From Steroidobacteraceae bacterium (lineage in GTDB: Bacteria; Pseudomonadota; Gammaproteobacteria; Steroidobacterales; Steroidobacteraceae), in contig JAWLAG010000001.1 of assembly GCA_041395505.1 (NCBI GenBank), positions 310,001 through 374,000 of the forward strand: a DNA stretch of 64,000 nucleotides, read 5' to 3'. The notes under the pieces were generated by a model that saw nothing but the letters and a program-made list of their open reading frames with translations, was not told where the DNA came from and made no database searches. Position numbers and translations under genes: made by a program. Shown piece after piece: positions 34,928 to 44,700 of this stretch. Positions within the stretch are counted from its first letter, which is position 1, and each line of letters opens with the position of its first letter.

Positions 34928-36598
34928 ATGCGCCCGATTCTTTTGCTCGGCGCAATCACGCTGGGGCATCTGGCATACGCCGCGGACGCGGTGCTGCCCA
35001 GTATCACTTCGCGGATGAGTCGTGAGGACTATGCGCGCCCGGCATCAGTCCCCGACGATGCCGCGCTGGTCGCGGCTGGCGCGCGCATCGGCAAGGTCAC
35101 CGTTCGCGCGCTCAACATCTTCGATACGAAGCGGCCGGAAGAGAACACCAAACTTTTTCGCCTGGCCAACCGGCTGCATATTCGCACCCGGGACCATACC
35201 GTCGCCGTGCAGCTGTTGTTCGACGAAGGCGAGCTCTACGATCCGCGCCGCCTCGAGGAATCGGAACGTATCCTGCGCACCACGCGTTACCTGCAGAACG
35301 CCTACATCCGGCCGATTGCCTATCACGACAATAGGGTGGACATCGAAGTCATCACCCGCGATGTCTGGACGCTCAATCCCGGCCTGTCCTATGGCCGCAA
35401 GGGCGGCAAGAATACGGGCGGCATCGAAATCGAAGAACTCAACCTGCTGGGCTACGGCAGCCAGCTGTCATTCGGATACAAGTCCGGGCTCGACCGCGAC
35501 TCACGCTATGTGCAATTCGCAGATCGGCAGTTGTTCGGTAGCTGGTGGGGGGTGCGCACGCAGTTTGCCGACAACAGCGACGGGAAACGCCAGGATTTCG
35601 CGATCGATCATCCGTTCTATGCGCTCGACAGCCGTTGGGGTCTTGGGATTACTGCGGTTAAGGACGAGCGTGTCGATTCGATTTACGATCTTGGCAAGGT
35701 CAGCTACTCGTTCCAGACAGACAACCGCGCGGCCGGCATCTGGGCCGGCTGGTCGGCGGGACTGCGCGATGGCTGGACGCAACGCTGGCGCGTGGGCTAC
35801 GACTATCAGCGCGACCGATTCGCGACCGATCCGGGCTCCCTCGTGCAACCGGCCGCACTGCCAGCCGACCGCACGCTGTCCTATCCCTGGATCGGTTGGG
35901 AGCTGGTGCAGGACGAGTACCGCACCGATCGCAATCGCGACCTCATCGAGCGCACCGAAGACCTGGCCCTGGGCTGGCATGCCGTGGCGCGGCTCGGGTA
36001 TTCCGCGACCGGTCTGGGTGCAACCGACAACGCAATGATTTTCGACGCCAGTCTCGCCCGTGGTTTCGACCTCGACGAACGTCAATTGCTGCTCAGCAAT
36101 TTTTCGCTAGACGGCCGGTTGCACAGTGGCGAGATTCGCGATGGCGTTGCCAGCGCGTCGGCCCGCTATTACTTTCGCCAGACGCCGCGCCGATTGTTGT
36201 ACGTCGGACTTGGCGTCGATTACACGCGCAACCTCGACGTCGACCACCAGCTGTTGCTGGGTGGCGATAACGGCTTGCGGGGCTATCCACTGCGCTATCA
36301 GGCAGGGGAGGGGCGCTGGCTGTTCACCATCGAGCAGCGGATGTTCTCGAACTGGTTCCCGTTTCGCCTCTTCAATGTCGGCGGTGCGATCTTCTACGAC
36401 ATGGGCGAGTCCATCGGCGACAACCCGCTCGGCAGCGCACCGCAGGGTCTGCTGCGCGACATCGGTTTCGGCCTGCGTTTCGGCAACAACCGTTCCGCGC
36501 TCGGCAACGTCCTGCATGTCGACTTCGCTTTTCCCCTCGACGGCGATTCGAGCATCGACAAATTGCAGATCGTCATCGAAACCAAGAGAAGCTTCTAG
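34928..36598 (+). CDS. BamA/TamA-like outer-membrane protein (POTRA plus barrel)
   Basis: A 556-residue Omp85-type protein. The signal peptide is MRPILLLGAITLGHLAYA. One or two POTRA-like units occupy about residues 50-150 (LFDEGELYDPRRLEESERILRTTRYLQNAYI, VDIEVITRDVWTLNPGLSYG), then a barrel with the surface-antigen signature: GYDYQRDRF, LGGDNGLRGYPLRYQAGEGRWLFTIEQR (RGY near a lid-loop position) and a C-terminal aromatic strand (IETKRSF). ATG 34928 has a better signal peptide context; ATG 34892 is possible. The next gene begins at the very next base. Confidence 0.85.
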   Translation: MRPILLLGAITLGHLAYAADAVLPSITSRMSREDYARPASVPDDAALVAAGARIGKVTVRALNIFDTKRPEENTKLFRLANRLHIRTRDHTVAVQLLFDEGELYDPRRLEESERILRTTRYLQNAYIRPIAYHDNRVDIEVITRDVWTLNPGLSYGRKGGKNTGGIEIEELNLLGYGSQLSFGYKSGLDRDSRYVQFADRQLFGSWWGVRTQFADNSDGKRQDFAIDHPFYALDSRWGLGITAVKDERVDSIYDLGKVSYSFQTDNRAAGIWAGWSAGLRDGWTQRWRVGYDYQRDRFATDPGSLVQPAALPADRTLSYPWIGWELVQDEYRTDRNRDLIERTEDLALGWHAVARLGYSATGLGATDNAMIFDASLARGFDLDERQLLLSNFSLDGRLHSGEIRDGVASASARYYFRQTPRRLLYVGLGVDYTRNLDVDHQLLLGGDNGLRGYPLRYQAGEGRWLFTIEQRMFSNWFPFRLFNVGGAIFYDMGESIGDNPLGSAPQGLLRDIGFGLRFGNNRSALGNVLHVDFAFPLDGDSSIDKLQIVIETKRSF

Positions 36599-37537
36599 AT
36601 GCGACGAGCCATCTGGTTAATGGCTACCACGCTGGCTTCGGTGCCTGCCGCGCAGGCAGCGCACGACATGGACTTCGCCATCGAACACCTGGCCGAGTCC
36701 CTGATGGACGATCGCCTCGCCACCTTGCCCCTGTGGTCGTCCGACGCCGACGGCCACATCGCTGCGTTCGATGTTTCCCTGGGTGGCACCCTGACGCGCA
36801 CCGGCGGTATCGACGCTGATGGGCCGATGCTGGGCATCGGCGGTGGCCGCCAGTTGTCCGAGCGCATCGGCGTCCTCGGTTTTGGGTTTTACGATCGGGT
36901 CTCGGTGAGCGCAAGCAGCGATCGCCGGCCCTTGCAACCGCTTTTCACCGACGCCTTGCCGTTCGCGGCGCCGGTCGATGCCGTCTTCAATGGCAATCGG
37001 GGAGAGCTGCGTCAATGGGGCGTGGGTGCAGCGCTCACCGGGCGCTACGAATCGGGGCGCTTCGGCCCATTTCATTGGCGGGCGGGCGCATTCTACGAAC
37101 AGCTCCAGCTCGCCGCCATGCGCTTCGATTACCAACTATTGTCGGGACCCGACACGGGGCTCAACGGCACGGTGGATTACAGCGCGACCTACCGTCACGT
37201 CGTGCCGTTTCTGGGCGTGGAAAAACCATGGCGACGCGCAAACTGGCTCATCTCGCCCCAACTGCTCCTGGCCATGCCGTTGCCGCGCAGGGCAATGGAC
37301 GGCACAATAACCGGACCGGGGTTCGTGCTGGCCGGCAATACCGAGGCGACTGGCGCGGGCAAACATTTTGGCGATCCCTATGTCGTCTTCGGAGCGGGTA
37401 TCACATACATGCCCTGGCACCTGACACTCGACGCCGGCGCGCTTGTCGCGCAGGCGGTCGTAGAACCCTTCGTGCACGAGGGGCTCGGCACGCACTGGGT
37501 GCTCAATCTCCACTGGCGGCAAGCCGCCGCCAATTGA
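36599..37537 (+). CDS. Exported protein of unknown function, probable barrel
   Basis: A 312-residue protein with a signal peptide (MRRAIWLMATTLASVPAAQA) and a body of alternating hydrophobic residues with Gly/Tyr-rich turns, ending in HWVLNLHWRQAAAN. I do not recognise a family. The ATG directly follows the stop of the Omp85-type gene (no gap), so the two are almost surely co-translated and may form an outer-membrane pair (inference). Confidence 0.7.
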   Translation: MRRAIWLMATTLASVPAAQAAHDMDFAIEHLAESLMDDRLATLPLWSSDADGHIAAFDVSLGGTLTRTGGIDADGPMLGIGGGRQLSERIGVLGFGFYDRVSVSASSDRRPLQPLFTDALPFAAPVDAVFNGNRGELRQWGVGAALTGRYESGRFGPFHWRAGAFYEQLQLAAMRFDYQLLSGPDTGLNGTVDYSATYRHVVPFLGVEKPWRRANWLISPQLLLAMPLPRRAMDGTITGPGFVLAGNTEATGAGKHFGDPYVVFGAGITYMPWHLTLDAGALVAQAVVEPFVHEGLGTHWVLNLHWRQAAAN

Positions 37538-37581
37538 GCGGCACGCCTCGTCGCGTCGCCGCGTAAAGGACTTCTGCTGAC

Positions 37582-38199
37582 ATGCCGTCGCTGCCGCCCG
37601 TCACGCGCGGGTTGATCGTTGCCAATATTGCGGTCTTCGTGCTGCAAATGCTCTCGCCTGATCAACTGCTCGGGTCCTATGCGCTCTGGCCTGCGGGCCA
37701 GCACTACTTCCCTGAACTCGGCCGCGATGTCGGATTCCAGCCCTGGCAGCTGATTACCTATGCCTTCCTGCATGGCAATTACATGCACATATTCTTCAAT
37801 ATGTTCGCGCTCTACATGTTTGGCCGCGACGTGGAGCTGGGCCTGGGATCGCAGAATTTCGCAACCCTGTTCGCAGCAAGCATACTCACCGCCGGCATCG
37901 TGCAGCTGATCGTGGTCACTTCGACAATTGCGAACGGCGTCTATCCCACGGTAGGCGCCTCGGGCGGCGCCTTCGGCGTGATGCTCGCCTATGGCCTGAT
38001 GTATCCGCAGCGCCAGCTGATGCTGATCTTTCCGCCGATCCCGATGCGCGCGTGGTTGTTCGTCACGCTCTATGGCATTGCCGAGCTCGTGCAGGGTGTG
38101 ACGGGCACGGCCTCGGGCGTTGCACACTTCGCGCATCTCGGCGGCATGCTGGGGGCCTACCTCGTGTTGCTGCGCGCACGCCGCGCGCGTTTTCGCTAG
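37582..38199 (+). CDS. Rhomboid-family intramembrane serine protease
   Basis: A 205-residue protein with six hydrophobic segments. The catalytic Ser127 is in GASGGAFG and the His185 in AHFAHLGGMLGAY; the HGNYMHIFFNMFALYMFG segment is the loop-helix 2 signature (HxxxNM). It cleaves membrane proteins in the bilayer; its substrates are unknown. It lies 44 bases after the unknown exported protein and converges with the following gene, overlapping by 4 bases. Confidence 0.93.
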   Translation: MPSLPPVTRGLIVANIAVFVLQMLSPDQLLGSYALWPAGQHYFPELGRDVGFQPWQLITYAFLHGNYMHIFFNMFALYMFGRDVELGLGSQNFATLFAASILTAGIVQLIVVTSTIANGVYPTVGASGGAFGVMLAYGLMYPQRQLMLIFPPIPMRAWLFVTLYGIAELVQGVTGTASGVAHFAHLGGMLGAYLVLLRARRARFR

Positions 38200-38555
38200 A
38201 TCTCGATTACCGCCGCCGCAAAACGTCGATCCACATACACCCAGGCGGCGCGGCCCGAGCGCAGCGTGACCGCGACGCGCTGATAGTCGGCGACTTCGTA
38301 GCGGTCCGCCGCCTCGAGCTCGCTGTCGCTGATTTCGAATACCGTTCCGGCCACGACGTCAGTTGCATTGCCTGACGGCGTGACGATGGGATGGTGCGTC
38401 TTGCCGCTGGTCGCGATGACCTCCGGATCGGTGATGCGCAACAATTCCTCCCTGTAGCCCGGCAGCGTATCCTCGTAACCGGTCAAGCTGCGCCCGAAGG
38501 TGGCAAGCTGCACGTCGGTCTGCTGCAAGGTGCCGTAAGAAAATAACCAGGGCAT
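38196..38555 (-). CDS. Gamma-glutamylcyclotransferase-like (AIG2) protein
   Basis: A 119-residue protein: MPWLFSYGTLQQ at the start is the YGTL-type substrate-binding motif, then GYREELLRITDPEVI, VAGTVFEISDSELEAADRYEV with the catalytic-type Glu region, and WVYVDRR. ATG 38555 fits the family; the open frame is longer upstream. It could cyclise gamma-glutamyl amines or peptides. Confidence 0.85.
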   Translation of the reverse strand: MPWLFSYGTLQQTDVQLATFGRSLTGYEDTLPGYREELLRITDPEVIATSGKTHHPIVTPSGNATDVVAGTVFEISDSELEAADRYEVADYQRVAVTLRSGRAAWVYVDRRFAAAVIEI

Positions 38556-38577
38556 CGGCCGGCCTCCCGGGTGCGCG

Positions 38578-39294
38578 TCAATCCGAGAGGTAGTACTCGA
38601 CGGTCGCGACCACGCGCACGTTCTTGATGTAGGGCGTATTGCTGTCGCGGTCGTTGATGCTGAATTGGCCCTGGTTGGCGCTGCGTATCTTGCCCAGGCG
38701 ACTGTCGGAGTCGGCGGCGAATTTCTCCGCGACTTCACGCGCCTTGCGGGTCGCTTCTTCGATCATGCCCGGCTTGATGTCGTTGAGCTTGGTGTAGAGG
38801 TATTCCGTGCGATGCTGGTAGTCGCCGCCGGCGAAGGCGATGCCCTTCTTGCCAAGCTCCGCAAGGTCGTTCTGGGTTTTTCTCACCAGATCAATCTTGT
38901 TCGAATACACCGTGATCGTCTGGTTGGCCGTATAGCGCAGCTGGACGTTCTCGTTGCCACCGTATTGCTGCGCCAGTTTGTCGGTGATGTTGGGCGCGGC
39001 AACCGTCACCTCATCGCGCGAGAATCCCCGGGCGATCAGAAAGTCGACGATCTGCTGACTGTCGGTCTGCAGTTGTGTGTAGAGCGCAGTGAGCGCGCTG
39101 TTGGCGCCCGAGAAATTGATCGGCCAGACGGCGATATCCGCCGGTACCTCCCGCTCCGAGAGTCCCTTGACGGCAACGAATCGCTCGTATTCCTTGAATC
39201 GGATTGCGCTCGATCCCAGGAGATAACCCATGATGGCAAGCCCGGCGCAGATGAATGCGCCGAGGATGAAGGAACTCTTGACCGGACTTTCCAT
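38578..39294 (-). CDS. SIMPL (DUF541) domain protein
   Basis: A 238-residue protein with an N-terminal membrane anchor (ILGAFICAGLAIMGYLLGSS) and a SIMPL fold (VKGLSEREVPADIAVWPINF, FLIARGFSRDEVTVA, ATRKAREVAEKFAADSDSRLGKIRSANQG, VRVVATVEYYL). The family is common in the periplasm of proteobacteria; its role is largely unknown. A strong hairpin abuts the start codon (39301-39335) and contains the Shine-Dalgarno bases. Confidence 0.87.
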   Translation of the reverse strand: MESPVKSSFILGAFICAGLAIMGYLLGSSAIRFKEYERFVAVKGLSEREVPADIAVWPINFSGANSALTALYTQLQTDSQQIVDFLIARGFSRDEVTVAAPNITDKLAQQYGGNENVQLRYTANQTITVYSNKIDLVRKTQNDLAELGKKGIAFAGGDYQHRTEYLYTKLNDIKPGMIEEATRKAREVAEKFAADSDSRLGKIRSANQGQFSINDRDSNTPYIKNVRVVATVEYYLSD

Positions 39295-39300
39295 AGGCGA

Positions 39301-39343
39301 GGGCTCCAGGGCACCCGGGTGGTGCGCTGGAGCCCATTTTATA
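39301..39343 (-). promoter_or_regulatory. Hairpin over the ribosome-binding site of the SIMPL gene, with -10-like element
   Basis: GGGCTCCAG at 39301-39309 is perfectly inverted as CTGGAGCCC at 39327-39335; inside it GCACC 39311-39315 pairs with GGTGC 39321-39325, leaving a 5-base loop. On the minus strand the 3' arm carries GGAG, the likely Shine-Dalgarno, 10 bases before the ATG at 39294. TATAAAAT on the minus strand (39336-39343) lies directly upstream, so transcripts could begin with this hairpin. It might instead end transcription of the TonB receptor gene. Confidence 0.45.
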
Positions 39344-39382
39344 CCGTCGTACGATGCGGTGGAGTACCGGTGGCCGGCTCAA

Positions 39383-41587
39383 TCAGAACTTGCGGGTGGC
39401 AGTCAGGATCACCTGGCGGCCAGCACCGTAGGTGCAGCCGGCCGGGCCGCTGCATCGCGCCGTGTACTCTTTGTTGGTGATATTCGAGCCATTGAGTGCG
39501 ACGCGCCAATCCGGCGTGTCGTAGTGAGCGATGGCATCGAACAAGGTAACCGATTCGCCGAAATAGACCACCGGATTGAACGGTCCCGGCAGTGCGCCGG
39601 CGCTCTCGCTGTTGTAGCGCACGCCAAGACCAAAGCCGAACCCCGCCAGCTGGCCGCGCTGGAACGTGTAGTCGCCGAACAATGACCACTTGTTCTTCGG
39701 CGTGGTCGGAAGCGGCGAGCCAATTTCCTCCGGCGTGCCGCTCTTCGTGACTTCGCTCTTGGTGTAACTGTACGAACCGTTGATGGAAAGTTGCTCATGC
39801 AGACGCGCGACGAACTCGAGCTCGCCGCCTTTGACCTCGACTTCGCCGCTCTGCGTCCCAAAAACCGGCGTAATGGACGGCAGCGTGCTGACGACGTTGG
39901 TCTGTATGATCTTGAATGCCGCGACCGTAGCGAACAGTCGTACATCGTCACCAAGGCCACGCGCGTCGAACTTCACGCCCGCTTCGATCTGCTTGCCGCT
40001 GCTTGGCTTGAAATCCTCGCCGGTCACCGAATCGCTGCCGAGCACGGGTTCGAATGACGTCGCATAGCTGACGTACGGCGCGACGCCATTCTCCGCGACA
40101 TAGTTGAGGCCCACGCGGTAGGTGAACTTGTGCTGATCAGTGGAAGTCGCAGGCGCTGCGAGATTGTTGTCGATCTTCACGGAATCGTAGCGTCCGCCGG
40201 CCAGGAGATACAAATCGCCGAACTTCATCTGATCCTGGACATAGACGCCGGTCTGCTTCAATGACTCATCGTTGAAATTGAATGGATAGCCGGGTTCGAG
40301 CGTTGCCTGAGGCGCGTAAACCGGATCGAAAAGATCGATGGTATTGGCAAAGATGAAACCGAAAGCAGCCACGTTGTCGACCTTGCGGTAATCGACGCCA
40401 GCTACCATCTTGTGCTCGACCGAGCCAGACGCGAACCCGAAATCGAACCGGTTGTCGGTCGCCAGGCTGTCGACGTCCTCCGCGTAGCTGAAGTTGAACT
40501 GCTGGACTGTACGGAAATAACTCGCTTGCGAGGCGTCCGTGGTATTGATCAACCCGCCACCACCGTAGATGACCGTTGGTGATCGTTCGCGGTACTTGCC
40601 CCACTTCAGGTTCGAGTGGAATGTGACAGCCTCGTTGAACTGATGGACAAAATCCCAGCCAACGGCGTACTGGCGTCGCTTGTAGAGATTGTTTGGGTCG
40701 CCAAGATTGACGCCGGGGTCGACCCGGCCAATCGGGTTCGGCAGAAGGGTTCCATAGACCGGCAGGAAACCGTTGGTATCGCCCTTGACCTCGTCGTGCT
40801 GGTAGTACAAGAGTCCAGTCAACGAGGTATTGGGCCCGATCTTCCAGGTAAAGGTTGGGGCAGCGAGCGCACGCTTGGCACTGACGAGATCGCGCTCGGC
40901 GTCGCGGTCGCGGTAAAGCCCGGTAAAGCGTACCGACACCGCATCACCGACCGGCCCGGTCCAGGTGCCGAATACTTGCTTGTAATCGTCTTCGCCGTAT
41001 TTCAGGCCGATCTCGCCGCCGGCTCGATCGGATGCGCGGCGCGTGGTCTGGTTATAGATGCCTCCGGGGGGCGCATTGCCATAGAGAACCGACGCCGGAC
41101 CTTTCAGCAAGTCGAATGACTCGAACGCGTACAGATCGAGACCGACGCTGTAGATTGTCGTCGAGATAGGTGCCGCCAGCCCGTCGATGTACTGCTTCGG
41201 AGTGAATCCGCGCACCGTCAAAAAGTCGTAGCGCAGGTCCGGACCATAGTTTTCGCCGTGCACGCCCGCCGTGTAGCGCACCGCCTGTTGCGAATCGATG
41301 AAATTCAGCAGATCCATCTGGTCGCGAGTGATCACGGAAACCGATTGCGGCGTTTCAATGAGCGGAATATCGCTCTTGTTCGCCGACACGCTGCCTTCCG
41401 GAACATAGTGCTTCGCGGTGACGATCACCGTCGTGATGCCGTCGACCTCCGTACGGACGGTTTCGACGGGCGTTGACGTGTCTGAGGCATCAGCACCCTC
41501 GGACGTGGTCTGGGCGGAAACCGTTCCGGCGGCCAACCACGGTAGCGCAAGGGAGCAGAAAATGACTCGGCGGATCTTGGCATTCAT
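39383..41587 (-). CDS. TonB-dependent siderophore receptor
   Basis: A 734-residue outer-membrane receptor. After the signal peptide (VIFCSLALPWLAAGTVSA) there is a possible TonB box (TTVIVTAKHYV), the plug domain (ETPQSVSVITRDQMDLLNFI, YDFLTVRGFTPKQYIDGL, LYGNAPPGGIYNQTTRR) and a 22-strand type barrel ending in LTATRKF. The plug resembles ferrichrome-type receptors (FhuA/FpvA). Start ATG 41587 is preceded by AAAGGGG. No FecI/FecR or classic Fur box is seen next to it. A distal inverted repeat may mask the ribosome-binding site (41589-41681). Confidence 0.9.
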   Translation of the reverse strand: MNAKIRRVIFCSLALPWLAAGTVSAQTTSEGADASDTSTPVETVRTEVDGITTVIVTAKHYVPEGSVSANKSDIPLIETPQSVSVITRDQMDLLNFIDSQQAVRYTAGVHGENYGPDLRYDFLTVRGFTPKQYIDGLAAPISTTIYSVGLDLYAFESFDLLKGPASVLYGNAPPGGIYNQTTRRASDRAGGEIGLKYGEDDYKQVFGTWTGPVGDAVSVRFTGLYRDRDAERDLVSAKRALAAPTFTWKIGPNTSLTGLLYYQHDEVKGDTNGFLPVYGTLLPNPIGRVDPGVNLGDPNNLYKRRQYAVGWDFVHQFNEAVTFHSNLKWGKYRERSPTVIYGGGGLINTTDASQASYFRTVQQFNFSYAEDVDSLATDNRFDFGFASGSVEHKMVAGVDYRKVDNVAAFGFIFANTIDLFDPVYAPQATLEPGYPFNFNDESLKQTGVYVQDQMKFGDLYLLAGGRYDSVKIDNNLAAPATSTDQHKFTYRVGLNYVAENGVAPYVSYATSFEPVLGSDSVTGEDFKPSSGKQIEAGVKFDARGLGDDVRLFATVAAFKIIQTNVVSTLPSITPVFGTQSGEVEVKGGELEFVARLHEQLSINGSYSYTKSEVTKSGTPEEIGSPLPTTPKNKWSLFGDYTFQRGQLAGFGFGLGVRYNSESAGALPGPFNPVVYFGESVTLFDAIAHYDTPDWRVALNGSNITNKEYTARCSGPAGCTYGAGRQVILTATRKF

Positions 41588-41588
41588 G

Positions 41589-41681
41589 GCGACCCCTTTC
41601 GCGTATGCGCCCAATTCGGATGAACCGATGCCGATGGATGCTATGCGTCGCAAAGACGCCACGCCTAAGTGAAAGGGTCGC
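41589..41681 (-). promoter_or_regulatory. Possible ribosome-binding-site-masking structure before the TonB receptor
   Basis: Plus-strand GCGACCCCTTTC (41589-41600) and GAAAGGGTCGC (41671-41681) are inverted copies apart from one extra C. In the minus-strand transcript the upstream GCGACCCTTTC can pair with GAAAGGGGTCGC, which includes the AAAGGGG Shine-Dalgarno of the receptor. Between them is a small hairpin (GCGTC at 41646-41650 with GACGC at 41655-41659). No known riboswitch consensus was recognised. Confidence 0.35.
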
Positions 41682-41746
41682 AAGTCATCGCGACCGGGCC
41701 AGCGCAGATTGTGGCGTGGGGACTACAGCGACCGAAGTGCGTTGGT

Positions 41747-44700
41747 CTATTGGCAGGCGTCGGCGGCCGTCGGCGGCCGGTCATCGCAATACCATGCGCG
41801 GCCAAGGGGGCGTTGACGAGGCCACTTTTCCGCCAACGTCCCGCCATCGTACAGTCGGCCTCCGCGCATGACCGCCGAGATCGCGAGCGTGTTGCCGATG
41901 TCGGTCAGCGGGCTGCGTTCCAGTATGACGAGATCGGCGAACTTGCCCGGCTCGAGGCTGCCAAATTCCGCTTCGCGACCAATCGCCTTGGCCGAACCCA
42001 GGGTCGCGGCGCGTAACGCTTCCGCCGGCGTCATGCCGCCCATTACATGCGCCTGCATCTCCCAGTGCATGCCGAGGCCCGGCATTTCGCCGTGTGAGCC
42101 CATGCCGATGATGCCGCCCGCTCGCTGCACCGCAGCGGTGCTCGCCGCCACGCGCGGGAAGAGATACTCCGCGAGCTCACGATAGGTGCGCGAGCGGGTC
42201 TTGATGTCCACCACGAATCGCGGCGCAAAGCGGTTGAGCTTGGCATCGTTCGCAGGCTTGTCGCGGACGATGAAATAATCCTGCCCCTCGGGACCGCCAT
42301 TGGTGATCTGTAATGTCGCGGTCCAGGCCACCCCGGATTTGGCAACCAGGTCGATCATGTCGCGATACAACGGTACGGCCGTCAGGGCATGTTCATTGCC
42401 CGCATAACCGTCGATGATTTGCGTCATGTCGAGCTTCATGGACAACGCACCCTCGGTGGTCGGATGCAATCCGAGGTCGCGAGCCGCCATGGCGATCCAC
42501 TGACGGACGTGTCGGTTGCCGCTGCGGTACATCTTGATGTTGCCGAGTCGGTAGGCGTCGCGATAACGACTTAGAACATCGTGCACTTGTTCATACGAGC
42601 GGAACTCGTTGAACGAAAACAATGCAGGCCCGGTCGATGCGATTCTCGAGCCCGCCATCAGTCCGGCATCCACCGCATCCTGATAGGCCAGCATGTCGAT
42701 GCTGAGCGGTGAGGGGTCGAAGGCCGTGGTGACACCGTAGGCCAGGTTCGCGCGCGGGCCCCAGCTTTCGAAATCGAGAATGCCGCGGCGAATGTCGGCG
42801 ATGTGATCATGCGCATCGATCAGGCCGGGGATAATCCATTGCCCAGTCAATTCCAGGGTGGTCGTTTGCGGCGGAATCCGGACGGTGCCACGTTGGCCGA
42901 TTGCGGCGATGCGATCGTTTTCGATCAGCAGGTCCGCATCAGGAATGATCTCATCGCCGCGCTCTGTGATCACCGTGGCGCCGCGCAACAACAATCTGCC
43001 CTGCGCTCGATCGCGCGGCAAATCGACGTTGGCTTCGAAGACCTGGTCGCTGTCTGCACCCGTAGCCCCAATCGCCCGCCGATGAAAGCGGTTGCCGAGG
43101 GACCAGGTAATGCTCTTGCCATCGGTCGACCAGCCGAAGAAATCGGCACCGACCTTGGTGAGCTGGTGGTGTTCGATAGCCGGATCACCGATGTCGATCG
43201 TGGCCGCCGACACCGGCACTCGCAACAGATGCAGTTGCTGTGCGATATGCGCAAGAACCCAATTTCCATCAGGACTGATGCGCATGTCATCGGCATTGGC
43301 TCGTCCGGCAACAAAATACCAACCGGGCCCGGTGACATTGACGCGCAAGCGGTGGCTGCCATCGCCGGGATCGATTTCGTGTACACCGTCCGGGTAGCGC
43401 AGGTACAGAGCCCTCCCGCCGGGCCCGAAATGCGGTTTGCCGCCCAGCTGCCCGGTAACGACGACCTTGCCATCGCCAGCCGTTGCGGCCGTGTGCAGGT
43501 CGATTCGCACGAGATCGGCCTGCCGGAACGCGCCGTACTCCATGTAGCTGTGCATGCGGACGGAATGACTCGAACGCAGCACAAATACCGCCGAGTCATC
43601 AGGCGCAAATGTCGGCGACGTATAATAGGCGGCCAGGTTGCTGAGCCGCTGCGGCGCGCCGCCCGCCATGTCGATGACCCAGACCTGACCGGCTTCGCGC
43701 GCATTCCACGTAACGTAGGTCAATCGATTACCGTCACTCGACCAACTCGGCTGAAAACCGGGCGTCAAACGCTGCGGACTGGATCTGCCATCGAGTGTTT
43801 GTACGTAGATCTGACCCAGAGCAGAAAACGCCAGTCGTCGCCCGTCGGGTGACTGCATGGCATCCTGGATCAGCCTTGCCCGCACCGGGCCGGTTTCCTC
43901 GCGCACCGTGGCACGGGTCGAGGCCGCGATGGGCAGGCGGGTCTTTACCCTGAAAGGCACCATGCGCATCGCGCCCGTGGCAATATCGATGCGCTGCAAC
44001 TTGCCGCCCACGTTGGCGAGCAGCTCACGATCGTCCGGTGTGAATACATGGTTGGGCAGCAAATCACGCCAGCCCGATGCCTGCAGCTCGTCCTGTTGCA
44101 CCGGATACGCAAGCCAACGATCGCTCCTCGTTCCGAGATCGAGCACGCGCAGGCCGGTCCGTCCTCGATCCCTCGCACCATAGACCAGCAATCGACCGTC
44201 GTGCGACAACGCAGGGCGAAAGGCCGTGCCGATCACCAGGTCAGGTCGCGGACTGCGCGGTGCAGCGATGAGAACTTCATCCGCGCCGGTCGCCAGATCC
44301 CGTCGCACGATCCGCCACTCGGGTAATTTGTCGAAATCGTTCTCACCGTCGTGTTGGGCGAACACGAGGTAGCGCCCGTCGCCTGATGCAACAGCGCCCA
44401 ATACGCTGGTTTGCGGGATCTGCCCGCCGCTGCTCGCAGCCGGGATCAGACGCTCGCCGGCGCCCGAAGTGACATCGAACCGCCACAATTCAAAGTAGTT
44501 TCCGGCTGCGACGTATCGCGAGGCGAACAGGCTCCGGCCATCGGCGCTCCAGCCGGGCGACGTGAAAACCGAGTTATCGTCCTGGTTGCTGATCGGCTGC
44601 GGCGCGCTCCCGTCCGCGCGCATGACCCACAGGTTTTCAGCCCCCGAACGGTCGCTGATGAAAGCGATGCGGCTGCCGTCAGGCGAGAACACCGGTTGTG

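Noticed and set aside
41588..41746. Fur box before the TonB receptor
   Set aside because: Region is G+C-rich and shows no GATAATGATAATCATTATC-like stretch.
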